64,000 nucleotides of DNA, taken from assembly GCF_021654165.1 (NCBI RefSeq), contig NZ_JAKFZN010000002.1, forward strand, positions 363,001 through 427,000, in the 5' to 3' direction. Positions 43,584-54,986 of this stretch are shown one piece after another (the first letter of the stretch is position 1; each line of letters starts with the position of its first letter). The DNA comes from Nereida sp. MMG025 (GTDB lineage Bacteria; Pseudomonadota; Alphaproteobacteria; Rhodobacterales; Rhodobacteraceae). The translations under genes were made by a program, and so were the position numbers. The notes beneath the pieces were generated by a model, which worked only from the letters and a program-made list of their open reading frames with translations, was not told the origin of the DNA and searched no databases.

Positions 43584-44200
43584 CGATATCTGCCTATGAG
43601 GCGTTGCTTTACGCAGGCGCTATCGCTGTTTTGTTTCTCACGCCTGGTCCTGTTTGGGTGGCGCTGATTGCGCGTGCTTTGTCGGGTGGTTTCAATTCTG
43701 CATGGCCGCTCGCATTTGGGGTTGCGATTGGCGATGTCCTTTGGCCAATCATAGCTGTTTTGGGGGTTAGCTATCTGGTCGCGCAGTTTGAGGATGCGAT
43801 GCTGATCATGCGCTACGTTGCTTGCGTGATCTTTCTGTTTATGGGGTTCGTGCTGATCAAAAACGCCGACAAAACGCTTGGATCCGATAGCCGCCTGACC
43901 CGCCCCGGGATGCTTGCTGGTTTTCTTGCTGGCTTGGCCGTCATCATCGGCAATCCCAAAGCCATATTGTTCTACATGGGCGTCCTCCCCGGCTTTTTTG
44001 ACCTGACCCAAATCACCATTTGGGATGTCATTTTGATCTGCGCGATTTCCTTTGTGATCCCTTTTTTGGGCAACCTTTGTCTTGGGGTGTTTGTAGGGCG
44101 GATTCGCGTGTTTTTGAGCTCCAAGGCGGGCGTGCGAAGGCTTAATATTTCAAGCGGCTGTTTGTTGATCCTTGTCGGCTTGGTCATTCCATTCACCTAA
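43580..44200 (+). CDS. LysE-family amino acid exporter
   Basis: The protein has 206 residues starting at GTG 43580, overlapping the ancestral stop of the VOC gene (GTGA). It has about six membrane helices with the LysE/RhtB pattern: LTPGPVWVALIARALSGGF, then AFGVAIGDVLWPIIAVLG, and GNPKAILFYMGVLPGFFDL in the middle. These proteins export amino acids such as lysine, threonine or homoserine lactone. The substrate cannot be told. Confidence 0.85.
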   Translation: MTISAYEALLYAGAIAVLFLTPGPVWVALIARALSGGFNSAWPLAFGVAIGDVLWPIIAVLGVSYLVAQFEDAMLIMRYVACVIFLFMGFVLIKNADKTLGSDSRLTRPGMLAGFLAGLAVIIGNPKAILFYMGVLPGFFDLTQITIWDVILICAISFVIPFLGNLCLGVFVGRIRVFLSSKAGVRRLNISSGCLLILVGLVIPFT

Positions 44201-44238
44201 CGCAAAATATGGGGCAATCGCGTGACAAGGGGCGCTAA

Positions 44239-46692
<2,454 letters not shown>

Positions 46693-46740
46693 CACCTGAC
46701 AAGTCTTTGGCATTCGGCGATCACCGCGTTATCATTGCCC

Positions 46741-48495
46741 ATGACTGCGGGTTTGAAAAATACGCTTCCGGGTGATCCGCCTCTGATCAAGCTGTTCCTG
46801 TTCGGGCCAGTGACTGTGATTGGGGAAGATGGTCAGGACCTGACGCCTAAGTCAAAAAAGGCGCGTGCGATCCTTGCCATGCTTGCACTTGCACCCCGCG
46901 GGGTACGCTCGCGTGTTTGGCTACGACATCAGCTTTGGAGCATCAAAAACGAGGATCAGGCCGCAAACAGCTTGCGTCAGTCGTTGTCTGAAATTCGCCG
47001 CGCTTTGGGGCCCGTCGAAAAACGGTGCATGCAGGCCGATAAAAATACAGTCGCATTGAACCTGTCGATTATTGATGTCGATTACATGCGTGCTCGAAAA
47101 GCAGATGGGGATCTTGATCGGAGCGTTTACGCGCCCGAGCAACTTTTGGAAGATCTGGATATCGCAGATGCAGAGTTTGAAGCCTGGCTGCGCAATGAAC
47201 GTGATGTTTGGGCCGCGCGCCTGAACACGACATCTCTCAGCCTTCGGCTACAGCCAAGGGTCGCCGACAAAGACACGTCTTTGGTTGCCAAGCCTGCGAC
47301 CTATGGTGTGGGCGAACAGACCAAAATTGCTATTTTACCGTCTATGTTGATGGGTGAAACACGTTTTACCGAACGGCTTATGCCACAGGCCCACGGGTAT
47401 CTGCGCAAGGGTCTTGATGATATTGGTGACTTTCGCTGCATCGAACCCCAGGGCACCCAGACTGACCACTGGTCACACACGCCCAAGGACTGGATTGCCG
47501 TGCTGCCAGTCGATGTTCCTGTCGCGTTTCAGTTTCGCGGTTTCCAAACCACTGACCAGATCCACATGGCGTTGCAAATGCAACATATCCCTTCAGGGCG
47601 CATGATTTGGTCACTTCAAGCCGAGCCTGTGTCTATCGCATCTTCGTATCAAGAGCGGGCGGTTCATGGCCTCATTTCGGCAGGTCTTGATGCGACGCAG
47701 TCCCACCTTTTGACTGAACTTCCCCAGTTACGGGACGCAAATATTTGCACCAACGCGCTGGCCACGATGATGCGTTTGTCCGCGCCTGATATTGATAAGG
47801 CCGAGACGATCCTGACCGATGGTTTAGCCACCAAGCCTACGGCCCAGATCCATTCGCTCATGGCCTTTTTGCTGACCTTCCGCATCGGGCAAAGGTTTCA
47901 ATTTGAGGATGCCGCGTTGATTGATCGTGCGCAGGACCACACAAGTCAGGCCCTTAAAACCAGTGCTGAAAATGCGCTGGTCCAAACCCTTACGGCCCAT
48001 GTGCATAGCTATCTTTTCGGGGAATATGATTTTGCCGCGGGCTTGTTTGAAAAGGCGCTGCGCCGAAACCCGACGCAGGTTCTTGCATGGGATCTTTATT
48101 CCATGCTGCACGCCTACGCTGGCCAACCAAGCAAAGCCCTGGCGATGGCAAATTGGGCGTGTCACCTTGGGGCGCAAAGTCCGAACCGGTATTATTTTGA
48201 AACAACACGCGCGATTACGGCGTGTTTTTCAGGCCAGCACGAAACTGCGTTGAAGGCTGGTGAATTCGCCCTTACCGAACGGCCAGAGTTTAACTCAATC
48301 CTCAGAGTTCTTGTGTCGAGTTCAGCTCATCTTGGACGCATCGAATTGGCGCATTCCTACTTACAAAGGCTGCGTCAGGTTGAACCGGACTTCACCATCG
48401 AGGCGCTGCGCGAGGCGGGGTATCCGGGTCTCGAAACAGATGGCGGAAAGCACTTCGTTGAAGGATTGTTGAAGGCGGGCGTTAAACCGTCTTAG
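46741..48495 (+). CDS. SARP/BTAD-type transcriptional regulator with TPR repeats
   Basis: The protein has 584 residues from ATG 46741. Residues about 17–100 form an OmpR-like winged helix ([54 protein letters not shown]), followed by a bacterial transcriptional activator domain to about residue 175. There is no NB-ARC ATPase. The middle (about 195–340) is unassigned, and the rest is TPR-like ([20 protein letters not shown]). It probably binds DNA directly, with the C-terminal half sensing a partner. Targets unknown. Its end overlaps trhO by 14 bp. Confidence 0.75.
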   Translation: MTAGLKNTLPGDPPLIKLFLFGPVTVIGEDGQDLTPKSKKARAILAMLALAPRGVRSRVWLRHQLWSIKNEDQAANSLRQSLSEIRRALGPVEKRCMQADKNTVALNLSIIDVDYMRARKADGDLDRSVYAPEQLLEDLDIADAEFEAWLRNERDVWAARLNTTSLSLRLQPRVADKDTSLVAKPATYGVGEQTKIAILPSMLMGETRFTERLMPQAHGYLRKGLDDIGDFRCIEPQGTQTDHWSHTPKDWIAVLPVDVPVAFQFRGFQTTDQIHMALQMQHIPSGRMIWSLQAEPVSIASSYQERAVHGLISAGLDATQSHLLTELPQLRDANICTNALATMMRLSAPDIDKAETILTDGLATKPTAQIHSLMAFLLTFRIGQRFQFEDAALIDRAQDHTSQALKTSAENALVQTLTAHVHSYLFGEYDFAAGLFEKALRRNPTQVLAWDLYSMLHAYAGQPSKALAMANWACHLGAQSPNRYYFETTRAITACFSGQHETALKAGEFALTERPEFNSILRVLVSSSAHLGRIELAHSYLQRLRQVEPDFTIEALREAGYPGLETDGGKHFVEGLLKAGVKPS

Positions 48496-49396
48496 TCGCG
48501 CCGATGTGCGCTTCCCCACGTTCTTTCGCCAAGTTGATCTGTTTTTGCCGCTCGCGGAAACGCGCTTTGTCTGCATCAGATGTGTGATCGATACACTGAT
48601 GACAGGATACGCCCGTTTCAAATTCCTTGCGGTTCAGGTCTTGGGGTTCAAGTGGCTTACGGCAGGCATGGCACAACGTGTGCGGCCCAACTTCCAGCCC
48701 ATGTTCAACTGATACACGGTTGTCGAAAACAAAGCATGCCCCGTCCCAAGTGCTCTCCTCTTTCGGCACGTCTTCTAGATATTTCAGGATACCGCCTTTG
48801 AGGTGATAAACATCCTCTACCCCCTGACCGATCAGGAAATTTGTGGACTTTTCGCAGCGAATGCCACCTGTGCAAAACATGGCGATCTTTTTATTGTGAA
48901 AGCGATCCTTGTTATTTTCCCACCACTCAGGAAATTCCCCAAAGGTCGTTGTTTCGGGGTCTATCGCGCCGCGAAACGTGCCAATGGCAACCTCATAATC
49001 ATTTCGTGTATCAATGACCGCAACGTCATCGGACAAGATCAGATCGTTCCAGTCTTTTGGGTCCACATAGTGTCCAACGCGCGCCTTGGGGTCGACATCA
49101 GGCTGGCCCATTGTGACGATTTCTTTTTTCAGGCGCACTTTCATTCGGCCAAAAGGTGGTTCGGACGATTGGCTTTCTTTCCATTCAAGATCAGCACATC
49201 CTGGCAGGCATTTCAGGTGGTCCAGCAATGTATCGATGCCTGCGCGTGATCCTGCAACTGTCCCGTTTATGCCTTCGGCCGCCAACAAAAGGGTGCCAGT
49301 AATCCCGTGGTCCGCGCACAGCTTTTGCAAGGGCTCACGCAAAGCGGCGTGATCGGGAAAGCGGGTGAAGTGATAAAGAGCGGCAATTGTATACAT
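48482..49396 (-). CDS. trhO: tRNA uridine-34 hydroxylase TrhO (rhodanese family)
   Basis: The protein has 304 residues. An N-terminal acylphosphatase-like domain ([20 protein letters not shown]) precedes a rhodanese domain with the active-site loop [12 protein letters not shown] and [15 protein letters not shown], then a Cys-rich tail with CHAC and CHQC. TrhO makes 5-hydroxyuridine at tRNA position 34 in an oxygen-dependent reaction. It is convergent with the SARP-type gene. Confidence 0.94.
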   Translation of the reverse strand: MYTIAALYHFTRFPDHAALREPLQKLCADHGITGTLLLAAEGINGTVAGSRAGIDTLLDHLKCLPGCADLEWKESQSSEPPFGRMKVRLKKEIVTMGQPDVDPKARVGHYVDPKDWNDLILSDDVAVIDTRNDYEVAIGTFRGAIDPETTTFGEFPEWWENNKDRFHNKKIAMFCTGGIRCEKSTNFLIGQGVEDVYHLKGGILKYLEDVPKEESTWDGACFVFDNRVSVEHGLEVGPHTLCHACRKPLEPQDLNRKEFETGVSCHQCIDHTSDADKARFRERQKQINLAKERGEAHIGATKTV

Positions 49397-49499
49397 GGCC
49401 GCGGATTTAAGCGCCTATCGGATGCCACGCAAGCGCAGCATTGACGCGGGCCACGGTGGGCCTTACGCAAATGCGAAGTTTTCAAGGAAGGGCCACCCC

Positions 49500-50105
49500 A
49501 TGTTTCCCGCTTCTCACGCATTGCTTGTGATTGATGTGCAAAATGATTTTTGTCCCGGCGGTGCGTTGGCGGTGCCGGACGGCGATCAAATCATCGGAGG
49601 AATTAACGCTCTGATGGATGAATTTCCAAGTGTAATCCTGACGCAAGACTGGCATCCTGCGGGCCACTCTTCTTTTGCAAGCACCCACGACGCCACACCC
49701 ATGAGCGTAACCGAGATGCCCTATGGCCCACAGGTTCTATGGCCCGACCACTGTATCCAAGGCACCCACGGGGCTGCTTTCCACCCTGACCTGAAAACGG
49801 ATCGTGCCGATCTGATCATTCGCAAAGGGTATAACCCGCAGATTGATAGCTATTCTGCCTTTTTCGAAAATGACAAAGCCACCCCCACAGGTCTTGAAGG
49901 CTATCTGCGCACACGCGGTATTACGGACCTGACTTTGGTCGGGCTCGCCACTGATTTCTGTGTGAACTACTCGGCAATGGATGCCGCACGACTTGGCTTT
50001 GCTGTCACGGTGCTTACCGACCTCAGCCGCGCGATTGATTTCGATGGCTCGCTCGCGGTGGCCCTTGGTGACATGAAAAACGCAGGAGTACAGATCGATG
50101 GTTGA
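49500..50105 (+). CDS. pncA: Nicotinamidase
   Basis: The protein has 201 residues from ATG 49500; the upstream extension lacks family sequence. LLVIDVQNDFCPGGALAV holds the catalytic Asp, DWHPAGHSSF the metal ligands, RKGYNPQIDSYSAF the catalytic Lys region and GLATDFCVNYSAMDA the nucleophilic Cys. It converts nicotinamide to nicotinate for NAD salvage. It overlaps pncB by 8 bp, so the two steps are co-made. Confidence 0.96.
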   Translation: MFPASHALLVIDVQNDFCPGGALAVPDGDQIIGGINALMDEFPSVILTQDWHPAGHSSFASTHDATPMSVTEMPYGPQVLWPDHCIQGTHGAAFHPDLKTDRADLIIRKGYNPQIDSYSAFFENDKATPTGLEGYLRTRGITDLTLVGLATDFCVNYSAMDAARLGFAVTVLTDLSRAIDFDGSLAVALGDMKNAGVQIDG

Positions 50106-51390
50106 TATCGCGACCCGCGTCTGGAACCACAAATGGAAAATTGATCCCATTGTCCGTTCCTTGATTGATACGGATTTTTACAAACTTCTGATGTGCCAAT
50201 CAGTGTTTCGCAACAAGCCCGACACACAGGTGACATTCAGCTTGATCAACAGATCCACGCATGTCCCGCTTGCCGACTTGATTGATGAAGGCGAGCTTCG
50301 TGAACAGCTTGATCACATCCGTGGCCTGTCGCTCAGTCGCGGTGAAAGCACTTGGATGCGAGGCAACACATTTTACGGCAAGCGCCAGATGTTTCGCCCC
50401 GACTTTATGGATTGGTTCGAAAACCTGCGTCTGCCTGCGTATCATCTCGAACGTGTCGGGGACCAATACGAGCTGACGTTCGAAGGATCCTGGCCCGAGG
50501 TCATGCTTTGGGAAATACCCGCCCTGTCCGTTTTGATGGAGCTGCGCGGCCGCGCTGTTCTGGGCGATATGGGACGGTTCGAGCTACAGGTGCTGTATGC
50601 GCGTGCTATGACAAAGCTCTGGGGTAAGATTGAAAAACTGCGCACCGTTCCCGACTTGCGGATTGCCGACTTCGGCACACGCCGCCGCCATTCGTTTTTG
50701 TGGCAAGATTGGTGTGTGCAGGCGATGACCGAAGGATTGGGCAGTAGTTTTGCTGGCACATCCAACTGCCTGATTGCCAAAAACCGCGATCTTGAGGCGA
50801 TTGGCACCAATGCCCATGAATTGCCCATGGTCTATTCCGCCCTGGCCGAGACGGACGAGGCGCTGGCCCAAGCGCCCTATCAGGTTCTATCCGACTGGCA
50901 TGATGAGCACGAAGGCAATTTGCGCATCATCCTGCCCGATACATATGGAACACAGGGTTTTCTAGATGGCGCACCAGATTGGCTTGCAGGGTGGACAGGT
51001 ATTCGTGTCGACAGCGGCGATCCCGCGACAGCGGCCGAGATTGCGATCAAATGGTGGAAAGACCGCGGTGAGGACCCTACCCAAAAGCTGATCATCTTCA
51101 GTGATGGATTAAACGAGAACAAGATTGTTGAACTCGCGGCCCAGTTTGCTGGCAGGTGCCGTATCTCATTCGGGTGGGGCACATTGCTGACCAACGATTT
51201 CAAAGGTCTGACCGAAGGGGACCGCCTTGCGCCGTTTTCGCTTGTTTGCAAGGCCGTCAGTGCAAACGGCAGGCCAACGGTGAAACTGTCAGATAACCCC
51301 CGCAAAGCGATGGGGCCCGCCGACGAGATTGCGCGCTATAAACGGGTGTTCAAACTCGGCGCGCAAGACGACATGGACGTTGAGGTTTAA
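50098..51390 (+). CDS. pncB: Nicotinate phosphoribosyltransferase
   Basis: The protein has 430 residues. LIDTDFYKLLMCQSVFRN is the N-terminal signature, ADFGTRRRHSF carries the phosphorylatable histidine, and the TGIRVDSGDPATAAEIAI and FGWGTLLTNDF loops bind phosphoribosyl substrate. It makes nicotinate mononucleotide from the product of PncA. Its TAA stop lies in a TTAA shared with the convergent kinase gene. Confidence 0.96.
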   Translation: MVDIATRVWNHKWKIDPIVRSLIDTDFYKLLMCQSVFRNKPDTQVTFSLINRSTHVPLADLIDEGELREQLDHIRGLSLSRGESTWMRGNTFYGKRQMFRPDFMDWFENLRLPAYHLERVGDQYELTFEGSWPEVMLWEIPALSVLMELRGRAVLGDMGRFELQVLYARAMTKLWGKIEKLRTVPDLRIADFGTRRRHSFLWQDWCVQAMTEGLGSSFAGTSNCLIAKNRDLEAIGTNAHELPMVYSALAETDEALAQAPYQVLSDWHDEHEGNLRIILPDTYGTQGFLDGAPDWLAGWTGIRVDSGDPATAAEIAIKWWKDRGEDPTQKLIIFSDGLNENKIVELAAQFAGRCRISFGWGTLLTNDFKGLTEGDRLAPFSLVCKAVSANGRPTVKLSDNPRKAMGPADEIARYKRVFKLGAQDDMDVEV

Positions 51391-52268
51391 AGCACCCGCC
51401 GCGCCATGTTTACCGCGCGATTTGCGTAAAATGCCAATCGCGGGTCATCCTTGGGAACGCGGCTGATAACCCAACCGCAAGACGCCAGCGCCCGCATCAG
51501 CACAAAGATCATCACCTCTTCTTCGCTTACAGGGGTGCGTTTGGCGTAGCCCTCACGAAGCGCCGCGCATAAATCCGTGCGGTCCGAATACTGGATGAGG
51601 GCCGTGCCCAAGTCATACAACCGATAGCCATAGCCCGCGTCGTCAAAATCGATAAGTCGAAGCTGATTGCCATCGACAAGCACGTTTTCACCCAGAACAT
51701 CTGCATGGATCAATCCACGGTCTGACCATTTGTCTTGTGCAAGATACTGTCCCAAAAAGGCGCGGGCATTTTGTAACAGCTTTCGATCGCCCTCCGATAA
51801 AGCCGTATTTTCCCAATAACATCCCCAATGGGGAGTATCGCAGGTAAAAGCAGCGGCATCCCATGCGGGGCGGTCCATCTGGGGCAGGTTCAGGGCATCG
51901 GTTTTCGCATGCAGATCGGCAAGCAGGCTGCCAAGCGCAAAAAAATGGTCAGGTGTTGGCGCAACGTCGGCCAAGGCCGTGCCATCCATCCAGGTGACCA
52001 TGGAAGCCAAGCGGCCATCAGCGTATTGCTCAACCAAATGGCCCGCCCGGCTGCGCAATGGGCGCGGACAGGGAAATCCCTGCTCTGCCAAGCCTTCGGT
52101 CCACAGTAACTCTGCCTCAATCGCCGCGCGTGATTGATAGCCTACACGGTGCAACCGCAGGGCCGCACGACCGTTTGATAAGGTAACGTCATAGACGCAG
52201 TTCTCACGCTCGACGATCAAGCGTGGCGGTGTGACGACATGCCCCCAAAGCGTGGCTAACCGTTCCAT
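51387..52268 (-). CDS. APH-family small-molecule kinase
   Basis: The protein has 293 residues with the aminoglycoside phosphotransferase/choline kinase fold. The catalytic loop is LIHADVLGENVLV (HxDxxxxN) and the metal site is LRLIDFDDAGYG; an N-lobe lysine equivalent is not obvious. It overlaps the upstream aminotransferase-fold gene by 13 bp. This pairing resembles eukaryotic hydroxylysine kinase and its phospho-lyase partner, so an amino-alcohol substrate is plausible. The exact substrate is unknown. Confidence 0.8.
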   Translation of the reverse strand: MERLATLWGHVVTPPRLIVERENCVYDVTLSNGRAALRLHRVGYQSRAAIEAELLWTEGLAEQGFPCPRPLRSRAGHLVEQYADGRLASMVTWMDGTALADVAPTPDHFFALGSLLADLHAKTDALNLPQMDRPAWDAAAFTCDTPHWGCYWENTALSEGDRKLLQNARAFLGQYLAQDKWSDRGLIHADVLGENVLVDGNQLRLIDFDDAGYGYRLYDLGTALIQYSDRTDLCAALREGYAKRTPVSEEEVMIFVLMRALASCGWVISRVPKDDPRLAFYANRAVNMARRVL

Positions 52269-53503
52269 GGCGTGTCCTTCAAAACCTGCTCAAGCAAGTC
52301 AATGGCCTGATCTGCATGCTGTCTTTCAAACGGCATGGGGGGCCGCATTTTCAAGGTGTTCATGTGGCGACCAATGCGGTTCATCAACACGCCACCTTGC
52401 ACCATCTTCTCAACCACAGCTGCACAATAGTCTGTCGCTGGTGTGCCATCATCGTGCTGAAATTCAATCCCGAAGAATAGCCCATAGCCACGTGCCTCAA
52501 CTGCGCCTGCATGCGTGATGCCCTGCAGTCTCTCAAGCGCATGTGCCCCGACCTTGGCGGCGTTTTCCTGCAGTTCTTCGTCTTGGATAACGCGCAGTGT
52601 TTCCAGCGCGGCAGCAGCAGCAACAGGGTTGCCCCCGAAGGTATTGAAATATCCAAAGGCTTCGCGAAAAGCGGCCATGACATCGGGCCGCGCAATGGTG
52701 CCTGCAACGGGATAACCGTTTGCCATCGGTTTTCCGACCGTGACCACATCAGGTGCGATTCCAAGCCACTCGTGACCCCAGAAATGTGATCCGATCCGTC
52801 CAAAGCCTGGCTGAACCTCGTCGCATAAAATCAAACCGCCCGCCGCTTTGATTGCCTTGGCTGCGGGATCAAAAAACCCTTTCGACACTTGTGGAAACCC
52901 TTCGTTGGCAAAGATGGGACAAAGCATCATGCCACCAAAGCCGTGGCCGCGATCTTCAAGTGTTTGTATCGCGTGGCTGACGTGGGTGCCAAAAGCCTCG
53001 GGTGTTGTGTCAGACAACGGCGCAGGGACCAAAACGACATGGTCAGGATAGCCCCCAATCGGCGGGCGGCGGGTGCTAAGGTGTGACGTTGCAAGTGTGT
53101 TGCCATGATAGGTGTTATCGGTCGCAATGATCCCTATTTTTCCCGTAACGGCCTGCGCCATTCTAAGTGCGATATCATTCGCCTCTGAACCAGTGCAAAC
53201 CATGATCATCTGGCTGAGGTCATGGTTCAGGGTGGCTGTAAGTGCTTCAATATATTCAAGAATGCCGTCATGAAGATAGCGGGTGTGGGTGTTCAGGGTC
53301 GCGCTTTGTTCGGCAATCGCCGCGACAACGCGAGGGTGGCAATGGCCCACATGAGCAACATTGTTGTAGCAATCCAGATACCGTTTGCCGCTGGCATCCC
53401 AAAGGTGGACGCCTTGGCCCCGCACCAGATGAACGGGGCGGTCATAAAACGTGGGGACATGTGGCCCCATCAATCGGGTGCGGCGCTCAAGAAGGTCTGT
53501 CAT
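52256..53503 (-). CDS. Class III PLP enzyme (aminotransferase or phospho-lyase type)
   Basis: The protein has 415 residues from ATG 53503, which overlaps the arfB stop (ATGA). The class III pattern is clear: YLDCYNNVAHVGHCHPRVVA, CTGSEANDIALRMAQAVTG, LILCDEVQPGFGRIGSHFWG and the PLP-lysine loop VTVGKPMANGYPVAGTIARP. It looks closest to the AGXT2-like group, some of whose members eliminate phosphate from phosphorylated amino alcohols rather than transaminate. The kinase directly downstream favours that reading, but transamination cannot be excluded. Confidence 0.82.
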   Translation of the reverse strand: MTDLLERRTRLMGPHVPTFYDRPVHLVRGQGVHLWDASGKRYLDCYNNVAHVGHCHPRVVAAIAEQSATLNTHTRYLHDGILEYIEALTATLNHDLSQMIMVCTGSEANDIALRMAQAVTGKIGIIATDNTYHGNTLATSHLSTRRPPIGGYPDHVVLVPAPLSDTTPEAFGTHVSHAIQTLEDRGHGFGGMMLCPIFANEGFPQVSKGFFDPAAKAIKAAGGLILCDEVQPGFGRIGSHFWGHEWLGIAPDVVTVGKPMANGYPVAGTIARPDVMAAFREAFGYFNTFGGNPVAAAAALETLRVIQDEELQENAAKVGAHALERLQGITHAGAVEARGYGLFFGIEFQHDDGTPATDYCAAVVEKMVQGGVLMNRIGRHMNTLKMRPPMPFERQHADQAIDLLEQVLKDTPWNG

Positions 53504-53919
53504 TCGTCGTCCCTTACCCGCCCACGCATTGCCTTGATCTGTCCGCGGTTTGCCTTGGCCGCTAGCCGCCGCTTCTGGCTGCCCAACGTGGGCCGTGTTG
53601 CGACCCGCCTTTTGGGTTTTTCCAATGCTTTCAATATCATTTCCTTGAGACGGTCCCGTGCGATTTCGCGGTTGCGTGCTTGGCTGCGAGTTTCTTCCGC
53701 CCGAATGATCAGCGCCCCGTCCAATGTCCATTTGCGCCCCGCAATTCGTTTAAGCCGTGCTTTAACGGGTGCTGGCAAATGAGGAGAGCGTTCCGCTTCA
53801 AACCGAAGTTCGACAGCGGTGGACACCTTGTTCACGTTCTGACCGCCCGGACCAGACGATCGGGTGAAACTTTCGGTCAATTCCCAATCGGCCAATTCGA
53901 TGTTTTGGGTGATTTTCAA
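53500..53919 (-). CDS. arfB: Ribosome rescue hydrolase ArfB
   Basis: The protein has 139 residues. The GGQ loop in FTRSSGPGGQNVNKVSTAVE is that of ArfB/class I release factors, and the basic C-terminal tail (KPKRRVATRPTLGSQKRRLA) inserts into the empty mRNA channel. It frees stalled ribosomes by hydrolysing peptidyl-tRNA. It is coupled by ATGA to the PLP enzyme. Tandem element copy B lies 12 nt upstream of its start. Confidence 0.94.
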   Translation of the reverse strand: MKITQNIELADWELTESFTRSSGPGGQNVNKVSTAVELRFEAERSPHLPAPVKARLKRIAGRKWTLDGALIIRAEETRSQARNREIARDRLKEMILKALEKPKRRVATRPTLGSQKRRLAAKANRGQIKAMRGRVRDDE

Positions 53920-53931
53920 CGTATCTCATCC

Positions 53932-53970
53932 CGTATGGCAGAGCGTCTGCTAGACGTATGGCATAGCGCC
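53932..53970 (+). repeat. 39-bp tandem element, copy B (upstream of arfB)
   Basis: GTATGGCA occurs twice (53933–53940 and 53956–53963) with a 23-bp period, each followed by N2-GCG, and the two are linked by TCTGCT. It aligns without gaps to copy A at 43101–43139 at 29 of 39 positions. Relative to arfB it is oriented as copy A is to the VOC gene. It also contains CGTCT-GCT-AGACG, a small hairpin not shared by copy A. Confidence 0.7.
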
Positions 53971-53976
53971 AGACAG

Positions 53977-54291
53977 TTAGTCCAAATCACAAGGCAACGC
54001 GTGCCCATCGCTGGCCGAAACCAATACGCCGTTTTCGTATACGGCATGAATGTATTTCGCCTCAATCACCTCGTCATACACAACGGATTGGCAAATCTGA
54101 TCCGCGTTGATGGTTGAACGGACTTGTGTAACCGATGGACCTACAATCGCACTAACCTGGTCAGGCGTCATACCAACGGCCAATCGGTTGGCAAGACTGT
54201 CCTGAGTGCCTTGAATTGCGCTGCTTGTCGGGGCGGTCTGCATGCAAGCCGATACGCTGAGGACTGCAAAAGGCAAAACGAGGTATTTCAT
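53977..54291 (-). CDS. Small BamE/SmpA-like lipoprotein
   Basis: The protein has 104 residues from ATG 54291, which gives a signal peptide ending in the lipobox VSAC with Cys16. The mature part is short: RLAVGMTPDQVSAIVGPS is the BamE/SmpA-type helix–turn, followed by strands (QSVVYDEVIEAKYIHAVYEN). Likely anchored in the outer or inner membrane. The function is not known, and a true BamE role is not proven. Confidence 0.7.
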   Translation of the reverse strand: MKYLVLPFAVLSVSACMQTAPTSSAIQGTQDSLANRLAVGMTPDQVSAIVGPSVTQVRSTINADQICQSVVYDEVIEAKYIHAVYENGVLVSASDGHALPCDLD

Positions 54292-54400
54292 ATCAGGCAC
54301 TCCTGTTTGGGTTACGCCATCCAAGATAACCACAGTTTGCCATTGAAGTGAAACGACAGCTGGTTAGCGTGTGGGAAAATCTCACAAAAGGAACGCGCCC

Positions 54401-54757
54401 ATGCCAATCGAACGTCATCACCCCTCAGAACGCGCAAGCAAGATCGTCATTCACAACGGTACCGTTTATTTGTCTGGTCAGGTGCCCAATGATGTATCTG
54501 CAAGTATTCAGGACCAGACACGGGACACGTTGGCTAAGGTGGATGCCCTTTTGCAAGAGGCGGGCAGCAGCCGTGATCACATGCTCCAAGTCACGATCTT
54601 TTTGCGAGATATGAAGGACTTTGCCGCGATGAACGAGGTTTGGAACGACTGGGTAGCTGACGTGGGCAAGCCTGTTCGGGCCTGTGTGAATGCAGAAATG
54701 GCCCGGCGCGAGATCCTGATCGAAGTCTGCGTTGTCGCTGCGTTGAAAGACAGTTGA
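54401..54757 (+). CDS. RidA/YjgF-family protein
   Basis: The protein has 118 residues from ATG 54401, with AAAGGA 8 nt upstream; a GTG 30 bases upstream is less likely. NGTVYLSGQVPND and the C-terminal PVRACVNAEMARREILIEV carry the family pattern, with Arg93 in the position of the residue that binds the substrate carboxylate. RidA proteins hydrolyse reactive enamine/imine intermediates from PLP enzymes. This member belongs to a shorter branch. Confidence 0.88.
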   Translation: MPIERHHPSERASKIVIHNGTVYLSGQVPNDVSASIQDQTRDTLAKVDALLQEAGSSRDHMLQVTIFLRDMKDFAAMNEVWNDWVADVGKPVRACVNAEMARREILIEVCVVAALKDS

Positions 54758-54955
54758 ACAAAAAAGGCCGCCCCAAGGTTGGGCGGCCTTTTCGAGATCG
54801 TGGAGGTGGGGTCGGTTAGGTTACCGGTGGTTCCCACTTCGGGCGGCGCATCGCCGCAAGGTCTGCCCTACAGGCTGGCCCCCCGAATTGTCCCGACACC
54901 TCGCTCCAATGTTTCTCTGATCACTGGATCACCTCCTTTGCTTATCTGTTTCAAC
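54757..54955 (-). ncRNA. Putative structured small RNA or leader-peptide unit with extended Shine–Dalgarno
   Basis: On the minus strand, TTGAGT (54990–54985), 17 bp, and TAGATT (54967–54962) form a good promoter, with a predicted start near 54955. AAAGGAGGTGATCCAG (54939–54924) is a 16-nt perfect complement of the 16S rRNA 3' end, followed by GTG and an 18-codon frame ending at TAG (54868). GGAG…GGTGTCGG can pair over a long distance with CCGACCCCACCTCC, GCGGCG-ATG-CGCCGC forms an inner hairpin, and a 12-bp hairpin with TTTTTT ends the unit. Whether RNA or peptide is the product is unknown. Confidence 0.45.
54762..54792. terminator. Bidirectional intrinsic terminator
   Basis: AAAAGGCCGCCC (54762–54773) pairs perfectly with GGGCGGCCTTTT (54781–54792) over 12 bp. 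On the plus strand it follows the RidA stop by 4 nt with a short T run. On the minus strand a longer TTTTTT follows, making it the stronger end for the minus-strand small RNA. Confidence 0.9.
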
Positions 54956-54986
54956 TATCTGAATCTAAGCACAGGTTTTCCAAAAC

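Noticed and set aside
54924-54939. 16 bases identical to the 3' end of 16S rRNA on the plus strand, a possible rRNA fragment
   Set aside because: No other 16S sequence surrounds it. The complementary strand reads as an extended Shine–Dalgarno ahead of a start codon, which explains the match better.
54757-54955. Identity of the small RNA as SRP RNA, 6S RNA or tmRNA
   Set aside because: The conserved SRP apical sequence (GGAAGGAAGCA type), tmRNA tRNA-like ends and RNase P core are absent, and no 6S-like long bubble structure was recognised.
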